From the NCBI GenBank assembly GCA_009760855.2, contig WPIO01000012.1:3286501-3350500 (forward strand): DNA of 64,000 nucleotides. The letters run 5' to 3'. The stretch's first letter is position 1, and the number at the start of each line of letters is the position of its first letter. The notes beneath the pieces are model-generated. The model was not told the origin of the DNA, did no database searches, and was given only the letters and a program-made list of their open reading frames with translations. A program made the translations under genes and the position numbers. This DNA is from Cristatella mucedo (lineage: Eukaryota; Bryozoa; Phylactolaemata; Cristatellidae). Positions 11,519-21,372 of this stretch are shown here, piece after piece.

Positions 11519-11699
11519 GTGAGCCCCGATGACACACTATTTAAGGCGGCTGGTTTTCACGAATTCGGTCCCGAGGTCGTGGGTTCGAATCCTGGGGTGG
11601 GTGATCCTGTATCGCCACATGCAAGAGGTAGTGATAGCCGTAAAAGCTCTGCTGTCGCTAAGCAAAAGAGGCTGTTAAATCAGCTACTTTTTTTTTTAT
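11519..11699 (+). mobile_element. SINE-1 copy (variant A-box subtype)
   Basis: The head begins 'gtgagccccgatgacacact', has the duplicated GGTCCCGAGGTCGTGG segment and the B box 'gtgggttcgaatcctggggt'. The body ends in 'gaggctgttaaatcagctac' and a T run. It shares its head type with the copies at 30,535 and 58,546. Confidence 0.85.
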
Positions 11700-11941
11700 T
11701 TAAGCACCTTGTCTGGTCTGTTGACAATGGCCTAGACGCCAGATCGCATTACTTCTGTGCGAGCTTCACTGGCATCCTAATTAGCATCGAGTCGATTTCA
11801 AGAGCCGCTTTCGGTGCAGGTCGCTCCGCTTGCTTGCACGAGCCTGCCCATCGGAGCTTCTTGCTCTTGCCTGCTCTGTCACCACCCTCTGTCCTCGGCC
11901 TCCAGTCGTGTCACCGTTCCCATGATAGAAACAAACGCAAA

Positions 11942-12025
11942 ATCAATAAGCAATTCATTTGCATAGCGCCTCAAGATAACTTAATCTAATACTCAGGCGC
12001 TTCACATATGCCACGGGGCTCGAGC
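11942..12025 (-). mobile_element. SINE-2, 3' portion (split by insertion)
   Basis: On the plus strand the order is tail, hairpin 'catagcgcctcaagataact', 'taatactcaggcgcttcaca', 'tatgccacggggctcgagc'. It stops at GAGC (12,022-12,025), exactly where the tRNA-derived half would continue. That missing half resumes at 15,010 with a repeated GAGC. Confidence 0.85.
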
Positions 12026-12272
12026 TGTTGCGTGACAGCGTCTCCGGCAGCGGCGGTTCTTGCGGAGTCTCACGGAGACACGAGCGGGCGAACGTGAGCG
12101 ACGAACGAGACTCTCTCTTCTTTCCCCCAGCGGGTACAGTTTCGAGCAGGGGGCTGACTCGCCACGGATAAGGGAGTGCATCTGTGGTTGGCCACATGCT
12201 TGCATCAAAGGCTGCACCGAGTCGGTTGCTCAACCTCCTGCTGCATAGCAGACGCAGCAGATACACACAACA
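12026..12272 (-). mobile_element. LTR (family 2), probable 3' LTR
   Basis: On the minus strand this 247-bp segment begins TGTTGTGTGTATC and ends CACGCAACA, giving canonical TG...CA ends with TGTTG/CAACA inverted termini. Immediately upstream on the minus strand is a purine tract, gggggaaggga, as expected for a polypurine tract before a 3' LTR. Its outer edge abuts the GAGC of the split SINE-2. No matching family-2 5' LTR is obvious at the other end of the insertion. Confidence 0.6.
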
Positions 12273-12504
12273 TCCCTTCCCCCATAGAATGTCAATAAAC
12301 CACCTAGTCCGCCAGCCTGACAGGGGGTGCGCTCGCGGCCCGAAACTCGTGCAGCCGTCGGTTCCCCGTGCACTTCTCTATGTCGTGCTCCGATGGTGGC
12401 CCCAAGATCAAGTTGTTGCCCTATCATGCAGTACGTCGTTCGGGCTCAATCAGGTGTTAGATTTCAACATCGAAGGCTTCAGATCGGCTTAACCGGCGTG
12501 CAGG

Positions 12505-12919
12505 CTAGGCGACTGCCACTTGCAGGAGGCACACGTCAGCTCTGCCCCTCGCTAGGAGCCGGTCACGGGTGCTGCCCACTTTTTGGAAAAGCTGGGACAC
12601 CGCTTCCACAGTCATACGGCTCCCGAAGGTCACCTTCGTTCGAGCCCCCATGGCCGGTCTCAGGCGCTCGCCGCCGGCTGATCCGGCCCTGCGAAAACCA
12701 CTTCGACTTACTAATATGGCCACGGCGTTCTCGGAGTTCCACTCCACCAAGTCGACCTCGTGGTTTTGCTCCTCTGCGCTCTGCACTGGGACGCTCGTTA
12801 GGGTGCTTTTCGCCACTAAGACGCTCTCGCTACTGGGCGTCGCCGCTGAGACGTTGCTCTCAAAGGCGCTCTTCGCCACCTCGAGCGATGCTCTCGCTGC
12901 TGCGATTCGCTTCCAAGAC
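12505..12919 (-). pseudogene. Retroelement internal region, unassigned ORF
   Basis: A minus-strand frame stays open from inside the neighbouring LTR (12,920-13,188) down to a stop at 12,505, about 138 codons outside the LTR. It contains Ser/Ala-rich sequence, then a segment with VDLVEWNSENAVAIL and ends QKVGSTRDRLLARGRADV with a short tail. I recognise no protease, RT or integrase motif. Position between an LTR and a polypurine-tract/LTR junction suggests it is part of a non-autonomous retroelement's internal region, possibly gag-derived. It could also be chance in GC-rich DNA. Confidence 0.4.
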
Positions 12920-13188
12920 TGTGGTTTGGCATACGGAACGCTGGCCCAAAACAACGCCAACGGTTTATTGCACAAGGCACGGAGCAGCAAGACGCACGAC
13001 TTCGCCCCCTTCTCACACTAGAGTCTCGTTCCACTCCTCCAGTCCCCCGGGTGACCCCGATGATTCATCAAGGACCAGCCCTGTGCAGCGGCCGACCCTG
13101 AGGGTGAATCCACCACCTGGCCACCAGCGGTTACCGGCCTGTGTCCATGCCACATCACAGGCTCATTAGAGGAGCCGGCATATACTCA
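12920..13188 (-). mobile_element. LTR (family 1), copy A
   Basis: A 269-bp segment nearly identical to 14,635-14,904. On the minus strand it starts TGAGTATATGCCGG and ends TATGCCAAACCACA, so TG...CA. It holds the polyadenylation-like 'gtgcaataaacc' near its 3' end. Short direct flanks do not match those of copy B, so a clean 5-bp duplication is not visible. Confidence 0.75.
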
Positions 13189-13785
13189 AACTACACGCCT
13201 TAAGGTCACAAGTTTGCAGCACCAACACACGTAGCTGGAAAGTACAGGGCAGCATGAACGAGGCTATCTAAGCAGCAATGAACAAGCCTATCTATAAACG
13301 ACGTAAACTAGAATTTACACATCCTCGACATAGCAGCAAGCATCAATGGCTGACCCCACAGGCTACCTGACGGCTGATCGCAAGAAGCGAGCTGGTGCAC
13401 GGCCTTTTGCGACCAGCCGGGCACGTGAGCCACCGACCATCGTGATCGAGCTGACGTCCACGGCCACTGTTTTCCGTACACCAACCGCCGTCGCTCCATC
13501 CGCCTCTGCCGATTCTGCCGCCGTGTCTCCGATATACGCAGCTGCTTCTCCGTCCTGCGTATCCTCTCCAACCTGAGCAGTCTCTCCGGCCTGCGCAGTC
13601 TCCGCGGCCTGCACAGATTCTCCCTGCTAGACAGCCTCTCCGTCCTGCAAGTCTCTCCGGCCTTTGCAGACCGAAGAGTCTGCACACAATCTCCTGCCTG
13701 TGCCGCGTCACAGCCCACCGGCTAGTCACAGGCCAACGTCACCTTCATGGCTTGCGCTGCATCGCCGGCCACTACCTCTCTGGAG
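13189..13785 (-). mobile_element. LTR-element internal region with short GC-rich tandem repeats
   Basis: Between the family-1 LTRs and downstream of the heptad array on the minus strand. A C-rich patch at 13,560-13,680 repeats 'agtctctccggcctgcgcag' with period near 21. Frames on both strands stay open because the repeat length is a multiple of three. No pol domain (protease, RT, RNase H, integrase) is visible. Confidence 0.5.
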
Positions 13786-14270
13786 GACGCCGCCGACTCT
13801 GCCGATGACGCCGCCGCCGACTCTGTCGAGGGTGCCGCCGCTGCCTTCCACGCGGATGCCGCCAACTCTGTCGCAGATGCCGCCGACTCTGCCGCGGACG
13901 CCGCCGACCATGTCGCGGATGCAGCCGACTCTGCCGCGGACGCCGCCGCCTTCCGCACGGACGCCGCCGACTCTGTCGCAGACGCCGCCGCCTTCCACGC
14001 GGACGCCGCCGCCTCTCCGTGCACTGTCTCACTCTCTGTCGCCTCAGCCACACCGCTGACCGTTGCCTCGCACAACGCCGTTGCTTCGTGGAACACCATC
14101 GCAGCCTGACCAACCGTCACCGCTTTGATAGCCGTTGCCTGCCGCCACAGGGTGGCAGCCTGACAAACCTCTGTCGCCTGGCACACAGTCAGTGACCGCT
14201 GCTGCCGCTTCCGGTCGCTCCTGTCGGCCCTCTCAGTCCGACCAGCCTTTACCCGATCAGCGTGCAGCAA
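13722..14270 (-). pseudogene. Ala-rich heptad-repeat segment in frame with the gag-like ORF
   Basis: This minus-strand frame follows directly on the gag-like ORF, separated from it by a single TGA at 14,271-14,273. After an Arg-rich start (ADRSDRKRQQRS) it becomes a run of seven-residue units of the type SATESAA, SAAESAA and SAWKAAA over 13,786-14,019. It would form an alanine-rich helix if translated. The array reflects a 21-bp DNA repeat and is open on the plus strand too (AADSVADAAD-type units), so expression is uncertain. Confidence 0.45.
13786..14019. repeat. 21-bp minisatellite, about eleven units
   Basis: Tandem units such as 'gatgccgccaactctgtcgc', 'gatgccgccgactctgccgc' and 'gacgccgccgccttccacgc', each 21 bp, with two units lengthened by 3 bp. 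All length changes are multiples of three, so both strands keep open frames. Confidence 0.92.
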
Positions 14271-14634
14271 TCACGCTCTACCGACCGGCGAGGTGAATGC
14301 CTTCACTAGGGCCTCACGAAGCTTGGCATAGTCATCCTGAACTTCCTGCGGGAGCTCCGAGGCAAACGTGAAGGCCCCGCCTTGCATCGCAAGGAGCAAA
14401 AACAAGTGGCACTCACTCTGTTTGTAGCCACTTTTCTTGATCTCCCTCTCGAAGTTCAGCAGCCAGGCCATGAAGTCTCCGAAGCCATAAAAACTTAGGG
14501 ACGCTGCACAATACATCTCCCAGGGCGTCATCGGCTCCATCCCACGAAATAGCTTGTAGTTTGTTCGCACAGCAGAGAGCCAGCCGATGCCCAACACCGA
14601 CAGTTTATTACTAACGCACGGAGCCGAAATAGCT
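14271..14634 (-). pseudogene. gag-like ORF of an LTR retroelement
   Basis: The minus-strand frame runs out of the family-1 LTR and encodes, in order, LFRGMEPMTPWEMYC, FYGFGDFMAWLLNFER, SECHLFLLLAMQGGAF and ELPQEVQDDYAKLREALVKA. The last motif and its spacing resemble the capsid region of Ty3-type gag, where a 'P..v..dy..lk..l...F' block is common. It ends at TGA 14,271-14,273. No zinc knuckle follows; the heptad array comes instead. No pol genes are present between the LTRs, so the element looks non-autonomous. The gag assignment rests on motif shape, not on a database match. Confidence 0.6.
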
Positions 14635-14904
14635 TGTGGTTTGGCATACGGAACGCTGGCCCAGAAAAACCAACGGTTTATTGCACAAGGCACGGAGCAG
14701 CAAGACGCACGACTGCCTTCGCCCCTTCTCACACTAGAGTCTCCTTCCACTCCTCCAGTCCCCCGGTTGACCCCGATGATTCATCGAGGACCACAACTGT
14801 GCAGCGGCTGACCCTGATGGTGAATCCACAATCTGGCCACCAGCGGTTACCGGCCGTTGTCCATGCCACATCACAGGCTCATTAGAGGAGCCGGCATACA
14901 CTCA
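14635..14904 (-). mobile_element. LTR (family 1), copy B
   Basis: A 270-bp counterpart of copy A with the same TG...CA ends on the minus strand (TGAGTGTATGCCGG to TATGCCAAACCACA) and the same 'gtgcaataaacc' signal. In minus orientation it would be the 5' LTR of the gag-only element. Directly inside it I see no clear tRNA primer-binding site. A further degraded stretch resembling the LTR 3' part ('cagtttattactaacgcacg') lies at 14,601-14,620. Confidence 0.75.
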
Positions 14905-15009
14905 AAATACAAAGACGCCGCTCTCGAGGGCCCCTTTCGCTTCGTCGAAAGATAATATTGCCTTCCCGCCGAATGCTAATTCGCCGTGATCCTCTAGGCG
15001 CACACAAAA

Positions 15010-15080
15010 GAGCCCATGACGTCGGCCAGACCTTGGTTGGGGCGAGCACATTAACCACTGGGCCAAACCACCACCTGACC
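15010..15080 (-). mobile_element. SINE-2, tRNA-derived 5' portion (split by insertion)
   Basis: On the minus strand this reads 'ggtttggcccagtggttaat', an A box in TGGCCCAGTGG, followed by 'gtgctcgccccaaccaaggt', then 'ctggccgacgtcatgggctc'. It completes the SINE-2 copy at 11,942-12,025. The GAGC at 15,010-15,013 repeats the GAGC at 12,022-12,025. Confidence 0.8.
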
Positions 15081-15094
15081 ATGCCTGATGGTAG

Positions 15095-15745
15095 CTGAAT
15101 CTTTAGCGAGGCTGACCTCGAGAATGATCAGTGCACCACTTTTCAAGACTGCTGGACGAGCGCAAAGCGGGTGTTAGGCTATTCCAGCGTTTAGTACGAT
15201 TTTTTGCAGACCTCCGGGGGTCGGAAGTACGAAATAAATGCAGTAGCACCACTGCTCGAAACTGATGTTGATGGACGAAACGCTCGATGAACGCCGCTCA
15301 GCCCGCAGGAGCACTTTTTGAGCGGTGCAGCACTTATGGGCGAGTCACAGTAGCCTACCGAGGCCTTCCCTCTAGGCGTGGGTCCACTCTAGCTGCCAAA
15401 TGGTCACGAGAGCTTTCGAGCTGGCATTTCGCCTCTCTTCGGTTGCCAAACTCGCTTCTCGCTGCTAGCACTAAAAGCAAATGGCCGGCTCTTGCTCCTT
15501 CCAGAGATTGTAGGTCGCCGCCGTCGCGGCCCCGGCACAGGTGGGTCAGCTCAGTCTACTGGTCAGCAATACATCAATAGTCGGGTCGGCGCGTTAATAT
15601 GCGTGGCAGCATCGACGACATGGGTGACGACTGGGGACACGGCGGCTTGCGTTGGAGCAGCGACGCTTGCCTGGCGACACTGCTATTCGGTACAGAGCCA
15701 TCAAAAACGATGATATGCTTCTGAACGCTCGTCTCGCCAGCAACC
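15095..15745. repeat. Unclassified interspersed repeat, copy 2
   Basis: Second, same-orientation copy of the segment at 3,950-4,690, with short deletions (the 'caccagcg' stretch is missing). It begins just after the split SINE-2 and ends about 60 bp before a LINE-B copy. Confidence 0.75.
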
Positions 15746-15819
15746 GCTCGCCATCAAACAAACCGAGGGCTGATGGATGCACCTTTCCTTAAAAGATTTT
15801 CCGAGGTTTCTGCCTGCGA

Positions 15820-16529
15820 TGTGGCTACCTCATTAAGGTCTAGTAAAAAAGCTCATCTCCTGAAGACCCTATGCTCTCATTTCTGTGGTCTTCACTGGCA
15901 GACCAACTTGGCCCTGCCATAATCAAGACTTTTTATGTTTCCTTGCAAAAAAGGATCGTACCTAAAGTCCTTCAAATTGGCAATCATTAGACCCATACTT
16001 AAAAAACCTGGGTTAAATACAGAGGTCCTTGCAAACTATCACCCAGTTTCCCTTCTTCATTTTCTCTCAAAGATTCTGGAAGAATTGCCGCCAAGCAGCT
16101 GGTAGCACATACTGAAAATAATGAAATGTCAGAAACATATAAATCGGGATTCAAGAGGCAGCACTCCACTGAAACTGCTCTCCTCCGTGTTAACAATAAC
16201 TATGCAGCAACGATGACGGGAATGTCACTGCCCTTGCTCTGCAGGATCCACCAACTGCCTTCAACACCATTGATCACGATGTCTTACTTGAAAGATTGAG
16301 AACAGCGATCGGTATGGCAACGAGGCACTGGCGTTTTGTAAATCGTACTTGTCTGATCGTGTTCAATCCGTTTCGTGTGGGGGTCAGGTCTCACCCACGA
16401 GACCGGTCACCTGTGAATTCTCTCAAGGGTCCGTCCCTAGTCTCTTTCTGTTCTCTATTTATACTCAACCTCGGGGAAAATATAATAATAATAATAATGC
16501 ACTTGATAAAGCGCTCTCAGAGAATTCAA

Positions 16530-16574
<45 letters not shown>

Positions 16575-17705
16575 AGGCGCTTTATATTTGCTGCCAAGGG
16601 AAATGCAATTGAATGGTGAGTAATATCACGCTTGATAAACAAACAAAATGAATAAAATGGTTACGGGTGACATGCACAGGGTCAGCATGCAAATGAAAAG
16701 TGATTAAGGCCCATGGAATAGGATATCAAGTGTATGCAGGCGATACTCAACTGCAGCTGCATTTTTCATTCGAACTGTCAGAATCTGCTGCAGAAACTGA
16801 TAAACTGAATGCTTGCCTTGCCGACATTAGATCCTCGATGTTGGAACATTTTTTAATCTAAACGACGATAAAAACTGAACTGCTGCTTTTAGGACACCAT
16901 AAGCGTGTGGCTGGATTAGAAGGCTTTGCTTTTCTAATAAATTATGCTGTTGTGCGATCATCACCACGTGCTCGAAATTTAGGTGTCGTTTTCGACAACT
17001 GCCTAAATTGTATAAGCTTCATTCAGATGACTGCTTCTACGCTAGCCATCACGTCCAATCCCTATCTAAGATTAGGAGCTGTCCTCCACGGTGGCTTGCA
17101 AAAAATTTAACTAGCTCCTTAGTTCTGTCTCGGCTCGATTATTGCAATTCCCTTTTGGCTTGGCTACCATAAAAACTAGGCCACTGCAGCTGGCTATGAA
17201 CATGGCTGAAAGGCTAGTTTTCAAGTCCTAGAGGTTTGACCACGTGTCTCCTTTGCTAAAAGATCTAGGATGGCTGATGGTTGATCAACGGATACAGAGC
17301 AACGTTTTTAGGCTGACCCACAAGGCCCACCACAGTTTGGCTCCTCCATACCTAGCTGAACTGATGCACCAGTTTTAGCCTCCTCGTGCCATAAGGTCCT
17401 GTATGAACAAACAATTAGCTGTTCCATTCCTATGCTTAAAGATCGTTGGCAACAGAAGCTTTAGCTCTGCAGGTCCTAGACTGAAGAACTCCATTCAGCA
17501 ATTTTTACGAAACTACAACTACTCTCCTGCTGCTGACTAAGGCACACAACTTCCAATGGTCCTTAGCTGCTACTTCCATGCTACTCACTACCTCAACTGC
17601 TGTCCTGACTGCCATGCTTCCCACTTTCTCTTTGTTGCGTGAGATTATGTCTGTTGGCTACTGACAGCATACCAAAAGCCGCTTAGGCTCTGAATGCGTT
17701 ATTCA
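15820..17705 (+). mobile_element. LINE-B copy with RT domain remnant (pseudogene)
   Basis: The plus strand carries RT blocks in order but in shifting frames: an IIRPILKKPGLNTEVLANYHPVS-like block (about 15,985-16,045), KSGFKRQHSTETALLRV (16,143-16,195) and the D-containing block TAFNTIDHDVLLERLRT (16,255-16,305). The metal box reads YQVYAGDTQLQLHFSF (16,720-16,770), where the second aspartate position has become Gly-Asp, so catalysis would be lost. RNLGVVFDN (16,972-17,000) and SRLDYCNSLLAWLP (17,127-17,170) follow. The C-terminal 'HHSLAPPYLAEL' lies near 17,330. A LINE-A 3' end is inserted at 16,480. Confidence 0.85.
16480..16715 (-). mobile_element. LINE-A 3' fragment inserted in LINE-B, with expanded (CT)n
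   Basis: Tail (aat)n at 16,482-16,497, then 'gcacttgataaagcgctctc' and the hairpin. Within the hairpin, where other copies have 'aatctctttctaggcgc', this copy has a (CT)n run at about 16,531-16,574. LINE-A 3' UTR landmarks follow to about 16,715, after which the LINE-B frame resumes. Confidence 0.85.
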
Positions 17706-17879
17706 AAACTCTCCTGCGTAACACGCACATAGTCTTTGTGGAGTTACAGACGGAGATACGTCACTCTGCTCTGCCTGCCGTTCGGATTTCTTCTCTCAAT
17801 CTTTGCCTCTCTCTTGCTCTACTACAGTGGAGGAATGAATTGTTGTAACCTGACTGTGTTGTTAAACATCAACGAACAT

Positions 17880-18565
17880 ACGTGCCAACGCGTATATCTT
17901 TGGTATTACAGGGATATCTTGAGGTTCACTCTTAGGCTCCTTCTTTTCACTATCTGTACTCGAACTCGGGCCATTTCCATGGCTGAACACAATATTAGCT
18001 TTCATTTCTGCACCGACGATACCCAGGTCTACCTATCCTCGAAGCTTGTTAGTCTTACTTCTCATCTGATTTGACTTTATTCCCGTGCTGCACGGATTGA
18101 CGACATTTGAGTCAAGATCGTTACTAACTTCCTGAAGCTTAGCGATGATAAGACCAACATAATAGTTGTGGCAAACCTAATGCTACATGAAAGTTGGCAG
18201 ACCCAGATCTCAAGATTGGTGAAGCTATAATCTCTCAGGTGACGTCGGCCCATAATCTAGGCTTACCATTTGAAAACAACTTGTCATTGGTTGAGCACAT
18301 CTCCTGCACTGGCAACTAGGCCTAGTTCTAGCTAAGGAACACCGCTAAAATCAGGGTCTGCTTAGATAAGAAAACGAATGCCAAACTAGATCACACCTTC
18401 GTTTACGTGACATCTAAATTATTGCATCTCCCTTCAATCAGGAGTCTAAGCACCTGCCATTAATCGTCTGCAAGTCATGCAGTATTCAGCAGCTCGGCTG
18501 GTCTGTCAATGGCGTAGATGCCATTACGTTTCTGACAGCTTTCACTCCACCACAGCGAACTTGTC
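17880..18565 (+). mobile_element. LINE-B copy, RT to C-terminal fragment
   Basis: The plus strand encodes ISFHFCTDDTQVYLSSKL (the YADD box altered to CTDD) at about 17,990-18,050, the LFSEEHIS-type region near 18,280-18,310, IRVCLDKKTNAKLDHTFVYV (18,350-18,410) and QYSAARLVCQWRRCHYVSDS (18,478-18,540). Frames shift between blocks. Confidence 0.75.
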
Positions 18566-18756
18566 TTTTTTGTTCTTGTCTTCCTTGGGTGGATACATGT
18601 ACACGATTCCGTGCATGTTTCATGCCAGAGGTGGCCGTGAGTTTCTACGTGCTTGCTTTAGCATGCTGGCCGAAGAATGATACTTATTGCTTTTGCATGC
18701 TCGATAACGTGAATGGCACTAACCCTTGGTCGTTGATTCTCTCGCAGCCAGATGAG

Positions 18757-18815
18757 AAGCTCCAGGAAAGATTCTCTTAGAGCGCTATAAAAGCGACATA
18801 TTATTAGTATTATTA
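18757..18815 (+). mobile_element. Degraded hairpin/(ATT)n tail
   Basis: 'gaagctccaggaaagattct' then 'cttagagcgctataaaagcg' and an ATT-rich end match the SINE-2/LINE-A 3' end. The 190 bp between this and the LINE-B fragment upstream is unassigned. Confidence 0.55.
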
Positions 18816-18849
18816 CTATGAAAAATAAAAGAATACTATCGGTATTTGC

Positions 18850-18985
18850 TGTACTGAAATGCTTAGAGCCCATTCAAACAAAGCCTAAGCGGCTTTTGAA
18901 GCGATAATGGTGGCTAACACTTGATCTCACGCAACAAAGAGAAAGTTAGAAGCATAGTTATGTCAACAGGGCAGTCAAGGAAGTG
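18850..18985 (-). mobile_element. LINE-B 3' UTR fragment
   Basis: 'gatctcacgcaacaaagaga' and 'aagcctaagcggctttt' are the reverse complement of the LINE-B 3' region at 17,620-17,690. Not coding. Confidence 0.7.
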
Positions 18986-19021
18986 ACCAACAGCAAATTA
19001 GCAGCTGTGCGGCTAGAAAGA

Positions 19022-19180
19022 GGCCGTGATAGCCCAGGAAGTAAGGTGCTTGCTCTTCACAACCGAGGTCATGGTTTCGAATCCTGTAATGGGCGATCAG
19101 TAATTGCCAATTGCAAGCGGTGGTGGTTCAGGCTCTTCTACCCGATAGAAAAGAGGCTGTTAAATCGGCAAAGATTTCCT
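19022..19180 (+). mobile_element. SINE-1 copy
   Basis: 'ggccgtgatagcccaggaag' with A box TAGCCCAGGAAG, B box in 'atggtttcgaatcctgtaat', body 'gcaagcggtggtggttcagg', end 'gaggctgttaaatcggcaaa'. Confidence 0.85.
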
Positions 19181-19184
19181 TCTA

Positions 19185-20144
19185 GAAAAAATGTGGACAG
19201 TCGGTAGCAGGAGAGTATATGTCGTTGCCTTGGCATTGTGCAAGTGAATTCCATTATCTAGTATCTGCAGAGCGTAAGTTTTCGTCGCCTAAACTGTCGC
19301 AAGCCGATGCTACAAGATGGTGAGGAGTACTTGTCCATGTCGAGTATTTTCATTGTTTAAATCTCGAAGCAAGCACAAGGTCCAAGATTTCTGGTTTAAT
19401 CTACGATCTTGAGTTCCCAACGCACAAGGTGAACGTGAAGTGATGAAAGCTTGCTTTCAGACTCCAACACTTTACCCTTGTTAACCAGCTCAAACGTCTT
19501 AAAGGTCTTCAAGAAGCAACGTTCCACGGGTTTGCATTTTATAATTTGATTCCCATTTAATCAGGTAATCCGGGATCACAGGGACTGACCAAGTCAGTCG
19601 AGGTAATCTTCTGATCTCCAACATGATTGAGACGTCAAAGGAACCAAAGCGATTTTTGCCAACATGCTCAACAAGTTAAGGAACCAGCTTGATTCTACAT
19701 TTTATTGGCATGACAGAATTAAATGCAGCTATAAAAGCCAACTTAAAACTCGAAGGTTAAACTTAATGAAAAATAGTTATGACACCTTCAGCTACCAAAT
19801 GCAGCTGCAGTAGACATAAGAGGAGACCCTAAGCATTCTTTTTTATGAATGCTACATAATAATCCTCTGTGCCAACACATGGCTTGGTGTCCGTGGTACT
19901 TTTTTTTTTACTTGTTACTACTCTCTTCGAGAATTTGTCAGCATTACCGTTTTTTTTTCACCGCATTCAACTGATCGCCCCATCCTATTACGACTGCACA
20001 CCGAAGATCCTGTGCATGCACTGGTCGGGTAAGACGGAACGATAAAAGTAACTAAATATCTGTCTTATTACGAAAAATAAACTGACGTAGACAAATTAGT
20101 ACTACTGAATATGACGGTTCATCTTACCCTAGTGTGTTCCAAGA
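19185..20144. other. Unassigned stretch downstream of GPALPP1
   Basis: About 960 bp without a recognised gene or repeat. Confidence 0.4.
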
Positions 20145-20150
20145 TTTATT
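20145..20150 (-). terminator. Polyadenylation signal of GPALPP1
   Basis: AATAAA on the minus strand, 283 bp past the GPALPP1 stop codon, inside the sequence 'catgccaataaatcttgg'. It is the first canonical signal downstream. Confidence 0.6.
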
Positions 20151-20432
20151 GGCATGTTTAAAATTCAAAATCTATAAACCTGACTTCCTTGAAAAAACTA
20201 GACGGTGGTAGCATGCAAATATGCTTGCATTCAGAAAACAATGTAATTGGCTGCCTTTGCAGCTGACGAAATGTATCAATATTAACCAAGCAAATTTCTT
20301 GGCTCGAGTGGAGGCAGATGGAGAGCCAAAGAAAACGACAGGTTATGTGTGCAAAACAAACCGATGCCGTGGCCAGGGCACTACGGAACAGCCAGTGCGC
20401 TAATAGCCGAACAGATAATGTAGACCTAAGTA

Positions 20433-20594
20433 TCATTCGTACTTTCTTTCTCCGTGCGAGAAACGTGTATCCAAGAGAGCGGCTTTTTTGAGCACGGACT
20501 TCCTTTGAGCATCATCAAAGCGGTTCACCTGCAAGTCCTTCTCCCTATCGAATGCTTGGCGTGTGGGCTTCTCGTTCTTTTCTCTTTCTTTTTC
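20433..20594 (-). CDS. GPALPP1: GPALPP1 coding exon 5 (C-terminus, stop)
   Basis: Acceptor 'cctactttag' precedes EKEREKNEKPTRQ, then FDREKDLQVNRFDDAQRK and the family-typical LDTRFSHGERKYE end with TGA at 20,433-20,435. Confidence 0.93.
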   Translation of the reverse strand, partial: EKEREKNEKPTRQAFDREKDLQVNRFDDAQRKSVLKKAALLDTRFSHGERKYE

Positions 20595-21315
20595 CTAAAG
20601 TAGGAACAATGCAGCAGTAGGGAGCATGTAAGCCATATTTAATGGCACTCTCTTGGTGCCACTATGTGAACAAATTAATGATCAGCAAATGTACCTTCTC
20701 CTTCTTTAATTTCTTGGTGTGTAAATCCATTAGAGACTCGCCTCGCTTTTTCTTCTGCAACGACCAGGCAGCACAAGCAGGTCACATTACAGACTGAGAG
20801 GTACAGGAAAAGAAATGTATGCATGACTACTGCCACAGCACGACCGTGATGCAAACAGGACTGATGACAAAAAGGGTGAGAGAGAGGCAGAGGGAGAGAC
20901 AGGCTGCACTGAGAGTGACGAAGGCAGAGAAAAGACGGACAGACAGACTGATCAAAAGAGAGACAGAGGATGACAGAGCGAGGGAGAGACAGGAGGACAC
21001 AAAGAGAAGCAGGAAAAGAGACACATGGGACAGGGACATGGCAGAGGCATAAAGCAACAGGAGACACAGAGAGATACTAAGATAGAGATATAGAGAGATG
21101 GAGACACAGACTCAGACTGACAAAGACAGGTGAAGACAGTCAGACAAGGAGCGTTTGTGCAAGCATGCATGTATGCATAGAGGGATGCCTGCACATCGAC
21201 TGGTGTATAAATGCATTAGAGTTCAGTGTACATGCATGGGCGTGCTCGCGAGTAAGGATGCATGTTCGTCTGTACGTGCAGGCGTGTTCGTGTAGGCATG
21301 ATCGTGTAGGCATGA

Positions 21316-21372
<57 letters not shown>

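Larger units (their letters stand above)
10960..11800 (+). mobile_element. LINE-B RT fragment interrupted by two SINE-1 insertions
   Basis: The plus strand encodes ADDTELYLPFDFSKLCSPFD near 10,967-11,025, the RT metal-binding box and downstream strand. After the first SINE, 11,328-11,510 reads FSFDEHIASTANSAKF and later VSLDKNATAKLVHACAT, typical of the post-RT region of CR1/L2-like elements. After the second SINE, similarity resumes around 11,705-11,790. In-frame stops and the insertions make it a pseudogene. Confidence 0.75.

Noticed and set aside
20819-21052. Plus-strand Arg/Glu-rich frame
   Set aside because: It reads across the purine-rich tract in a GPALPP1 intron on the opposite strand; composition artefact.
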